Assembly: GCA_009668925.1 (NCBI GenBank)
Contig: SBEK01000196.1
Location: forward strand, 1 to 7,099
Length of the DNA: 7,099 nucleotides
Source: Deltaproteobacteria bacterium
Lineage (GTDB): Bacteria; Desulfobacterota; Syntrophia; Syntrophales; Smithellaceae
Direction: 5' to 3'
The translations under genes were made by a program, and so were the position numbers. This document shows positions 5,665 to 7,099 of this stretch, piece after piece. Each line of letters opens with the position of its first letter. The first letter of the stretch is position 1. A model generated the notes under the pieces. That model made no database searches. It was not told the origin of the DNA and was given only the letters and a program-made list of their open reading frames with translations.

Positions 5665-5718
5665 TTTGCACCGGTTACGCGTGATTAAGACTCCTACTGC
5701 GCGGGAAAGAGGTTTCCT

Positions 5719-6489
5719 ATGAATCGAAGAGCCTGCATCATTATTTTCGGACTGTTCATTTTCATCTTGCTCGGGGCATGCGCATCAGGACCGTCCGATC
5801 TTGCTCTCGATACCGACGCAGACGGCCTTACAGATGCCGACGAGATTCAAGTCTATGGAACCGATCCCAAGAATCCGGATACGGACGGAGACGGCCGCAG
5901 TGATGGAGAAGAAATTCTGGCCGAAACGAATCCACTCGTTGCGGATTTTGCAAGAACCGTCCGGTTTAACAACAACTCCACTAAGGATGTCACGATTTAC
6001 ATTGTGTTCGCAACCGGATTGACCGGAAACGGGGGGACTTATGATGAGGCTTACTTCAATAAGCAGGGTTGTAAACTGTATCGGGCCGACAGATGCAAGT
6101 TCGTCATCCCCACGGGCCGAGATGCGTACAAAATATTGAACCTCAGTAAGGGGGGCATTGATCTTTCCGTGGGCTTGGACAGTGAGCCCATGGGACCCTG
6201 TCCGACAACCATGTTTGAAATCAACATGTCCCCGAAAGACAATAAAACTCATGACCACTATGACGTCTCACTGGTCAACGGCTTCAACTATTCCATACAG
6301 ATCATTCCCTCGACCGGTACGCCGACCACGCTCGTCACGAAAGCCACCGGAAATCATAATGCGGTTGGCGTCTTTCCGCTGGGCTGCAGCGAATGCATCG
6401 CCCTGAACTCCGTCCCCCCCCGCATGGGAAGACTGCCCCGGGAATTCTTCATCCTGCGGAAAATACAACCAGTGTTACAGTGCGGCTGA
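5719..6489 (+). CDS. Lipoprotein with TSP3 calcium repeats and a thaumatin-like domain; 3' end frameshifted
   Basis: As read this encodes 256 residues. Residues 1-21 are a lipoprotein signal: MNRR, a hydrophobic stretch and the lipobox LGAC with Cys21 as the lipidated residue. Residues 31-65 hold two thrombospondin-type-3 calcium motifs, DTDADGLTDADE (31-42) and DTDGDGRSDGEE (54-65). From 79 on a beta-rich domain begins with VRFNNNS and includes FEINMSP (166-172) and YDVSLVNGFNYSIQIIP (181-197). That last motif is the hallmark 'YDVSLVDGFN' of thaumatin-like proteins, so I read the domain as thaumatin-like (inference from motif order). The frame then breaks at a run of eight C's (6414-6421): residues 235-256 are unlike the rest and end at TGA 6487-6489. 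With seven C's the protein would run to 6592 and have 290 residues. ATG 5719 has AAGAGG at 5707-5712, spaced 6 bases. The mature protein would sit on the cell surface or the periplasmic face; thaumatin relatives bind or cut beta-glucans, but activity here is unknown. Confidence 0.8.
   Translation: MNRRACIIIFGLFIFILLGACASGPSDLALDTDADGLTDADEIQVYGTDPKNPDTDGDGRSDGEEILAETNPLVADFARTVRFNNNSTKDVTIYIVFATGLTGNGGTYDEAYFNKQGCKLYRADRCKFVIPTGRDAYKILNLSKGGIDLSVGLDSEPMGPCPTTMFEINMSPKDNKTHDHYDVSLVNGFNYSIQIIPSTGTPTTLVTKATGNHNAVGVFPLGCSECIALNSVPPRMGRLPREFFILRKIQPVLQCG
6414..6421 (+). repeat. C8 homopolymer at the frameshift point
   Basis: Eight C's in a row inside the lipoprotein gene. Upstream, frame 1 codes well; downstream, frame 2 codes well. 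Dropping one C joins them as …SVPPAWEDC…. This is either a sequencing or assembly length error, a real mutation, or a slippage switch. Confidence 0.8.
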
Positions 6490-6592
6490 ATGCAAGACCG
6501 GTCCGGACAGGAATCATCCGAATGCGGCCTGCGATCTTGAAGCACCGACAGGAGGGAACTACACCGTTAACATCGGTGACCCCGGCCGCTGA
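6422..6592 (+). pseudogene. Out-of-frame 3' part of the thaumatin-like lipoprotein
   Basis: Read from 6422 in the frame one base later than the upstream gene, this gives 56 residues that continue the domain: AWEDCPGNSSSCGKYNQCYS at the start and GGNYTVNIGDPGR at the end, stopping with TGA at 6590-6592. It adds five cysteines (restored positions 239, 246, 252, 258, 271). With Cys118, 126, 161, 223 and 226 upstream, the mature protein would have ten besides the lipidated one, an even number suited to disulfides. The closing 'YTVNIG' matches the final 'YTVTF'-like strand of thaumatin folds. It has no start of its own and is not an independent gene. A competing frame (6393-6635) also stays open, but its peptide is Arg/Pro-rich and lacks this fit. 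Confidence 0.75.
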
Positions 6593-6750
6593 GTGTATGC
6601 CGGCAGTTTATCGGAATCTCATCTTTAACTTATAAATGTTTCAAAATGAAGAAGCGTTCCCTGAAATGAATGGAGCGCCGTTTATTGATTGAATCACGGA
6701 TCAGGCGGATTTCTTGCCGGTGAAAGAAAGAGTCGAACAAGGAAAAATTC

Positions 6751-7099
6751 ATGACGGTCCCGCAGGTGCTGCTGATTATCTTTAGCCTCATTTCTTTCAT
6801 CCATCTCACTTGCGAAGGAGCAAGGCTGAGAATCGGACGATATCTGACTAAACCGCTCCTCATGCCAGTGCTGGCTCTGTATTATGTCACGTCAGCAGCG
6901 CATCCGAATCCCTTTTTTGTCGGGGCGATCCTGTGCGGCTGGCTGGGGGATGTCTTCCTCATGATTCCTGATTCGCATAACTCCGGCCGCGGTTTCCGGT
7001 TGGGTCTCATCTGTTTTTCAGCCGGGCATATTCTTTACATGCTCGTCTTTGCTTCCTCTATCTCCCGTCCCTTCCATTTGCCGGTCTGGGGCTGGGCCG
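6751..7099 (+). CDS. YhhN/TMEM86 family membrane protein, N-terminal part (lysoplasmalogenase-type)
   Basis: The frame is open from ATG 6751 to the right edge, 116 residues. AAGGA at 6739-6743, spaced 7 bases, supports the start. Hydrophobic segments at about 3-20, 36-50, 56-72 and 84-103 indicate an inner-membrane protein. Family marks are YLTKPLLMPVLALYYV (31-46), FVGAILCGWLGDVFLMIPD (56-74), where GDxxLM is the most conserved piece, and FRLGLICFSAGHILYMLVF (82-100) with its conserved GH-x2-Y. YhhN relatives include lysoplasmalogenases, which hydrolyse the vinyl-ether bond of lysoplasmalogens to a fatty aldehyde and a glycerophospho-base; bacterial members are mostly untested. Plasmalogens are typical of anaerobes, which would suit this organism, but that is inference. 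It starts 158 bases after the restored end of the lipoprotein. No clear promoter was found; TGATTGAATCA at 6686-6696 is an 11-base palindrome in that gap. About half of the protein lies beyond the window. Confidence 0.85.
   Translation, partial: MTVPQVLLIIFSLISFIHLTCEGARLRIGRYLTKPLLMPVLALYYVTSAAHPNPFFVGAILCGWLGDVFLMIPDSHNSGRGFRLGLICFSAGHILYMLVFASSISRPFHLPVWGWA

Noticed and set aside
6393..6635. Separate 80-residue gene overlapping the end of the lipoprotein
   Set aside because: Arg/Pro-rich peptide with no SD. The third frame across the same bases continues the lipoprotein domain far better.

Overview
The window looks like chromosomal DNA of an anaerobic bacterium, most likely of the Desulfobacterota/deltaproteobacterial kind (inference). 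The clues are a CoA-transferase fused to a GNAT domain, a cytidylate-kinase-like P-loop protein, a DUF4388 plus cyclic-nucleotide-binding (CNB) regulator, and a lipoprotein with thrombospondin-type-3 calcium repeats. All supported genes lie on the + strand. No tRNA, rRNA, CRISPR array, transposase or phage gene was seen.

Left part (1-2904): an apparent operon of the 3' end of a DRTGG-domain protein (phosphotransacetylase-associated type), a Cytidylate_kin2-like nucleotide-binding protein, and a 629-residue acetyl-CoA hydrolase/CoA-transferase with a C-terminal acetyltransferase domain resembling the GNAT part of Pat-type protein lysine acetyltransferases. The last two genes are 12 bases apart, each with a good Shine-Dalgarno (SD) site. 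Together they suggest a module handling acyl-CoA/acetyl groups, possibly with acetylation control.

Middle (2905-4336): a 602-base gap with a striking structured element (8-bp hairpin, then a 20-bp imperfect inverted repeat, 3138-3210), a tiny ORF with a consensus SD, and a 10-base repeat spaced 44 bases apart. Then a single-domain universal stress protein with an intact ATP-binding motif, then a 371-base gap holding a strong sigma-70-type promoter whose -35 box is overlapped by an inverted repeat.

Right part (4337-7099): a DUF4388 protein with two degenerate CNB-like domains; a promoter; a secreted lipoprotein with two calcium-binding TSP3 repeats and what I read as a bacterial thaumatin-like domain, its last 56 residues thrown out of frame by an 8-C tract; and the 5' end of a YhhN/TMEM86 family membrane protein (lysoplasmalogenase type) cut by the window edge.

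No clearly new multi-gene system is visible. The best leads are the C-tract frameshift in the thaumatin-like lipoprotein, the CoA-transferase/GNAT fusion with its neighbours, and the structured intergenic element.
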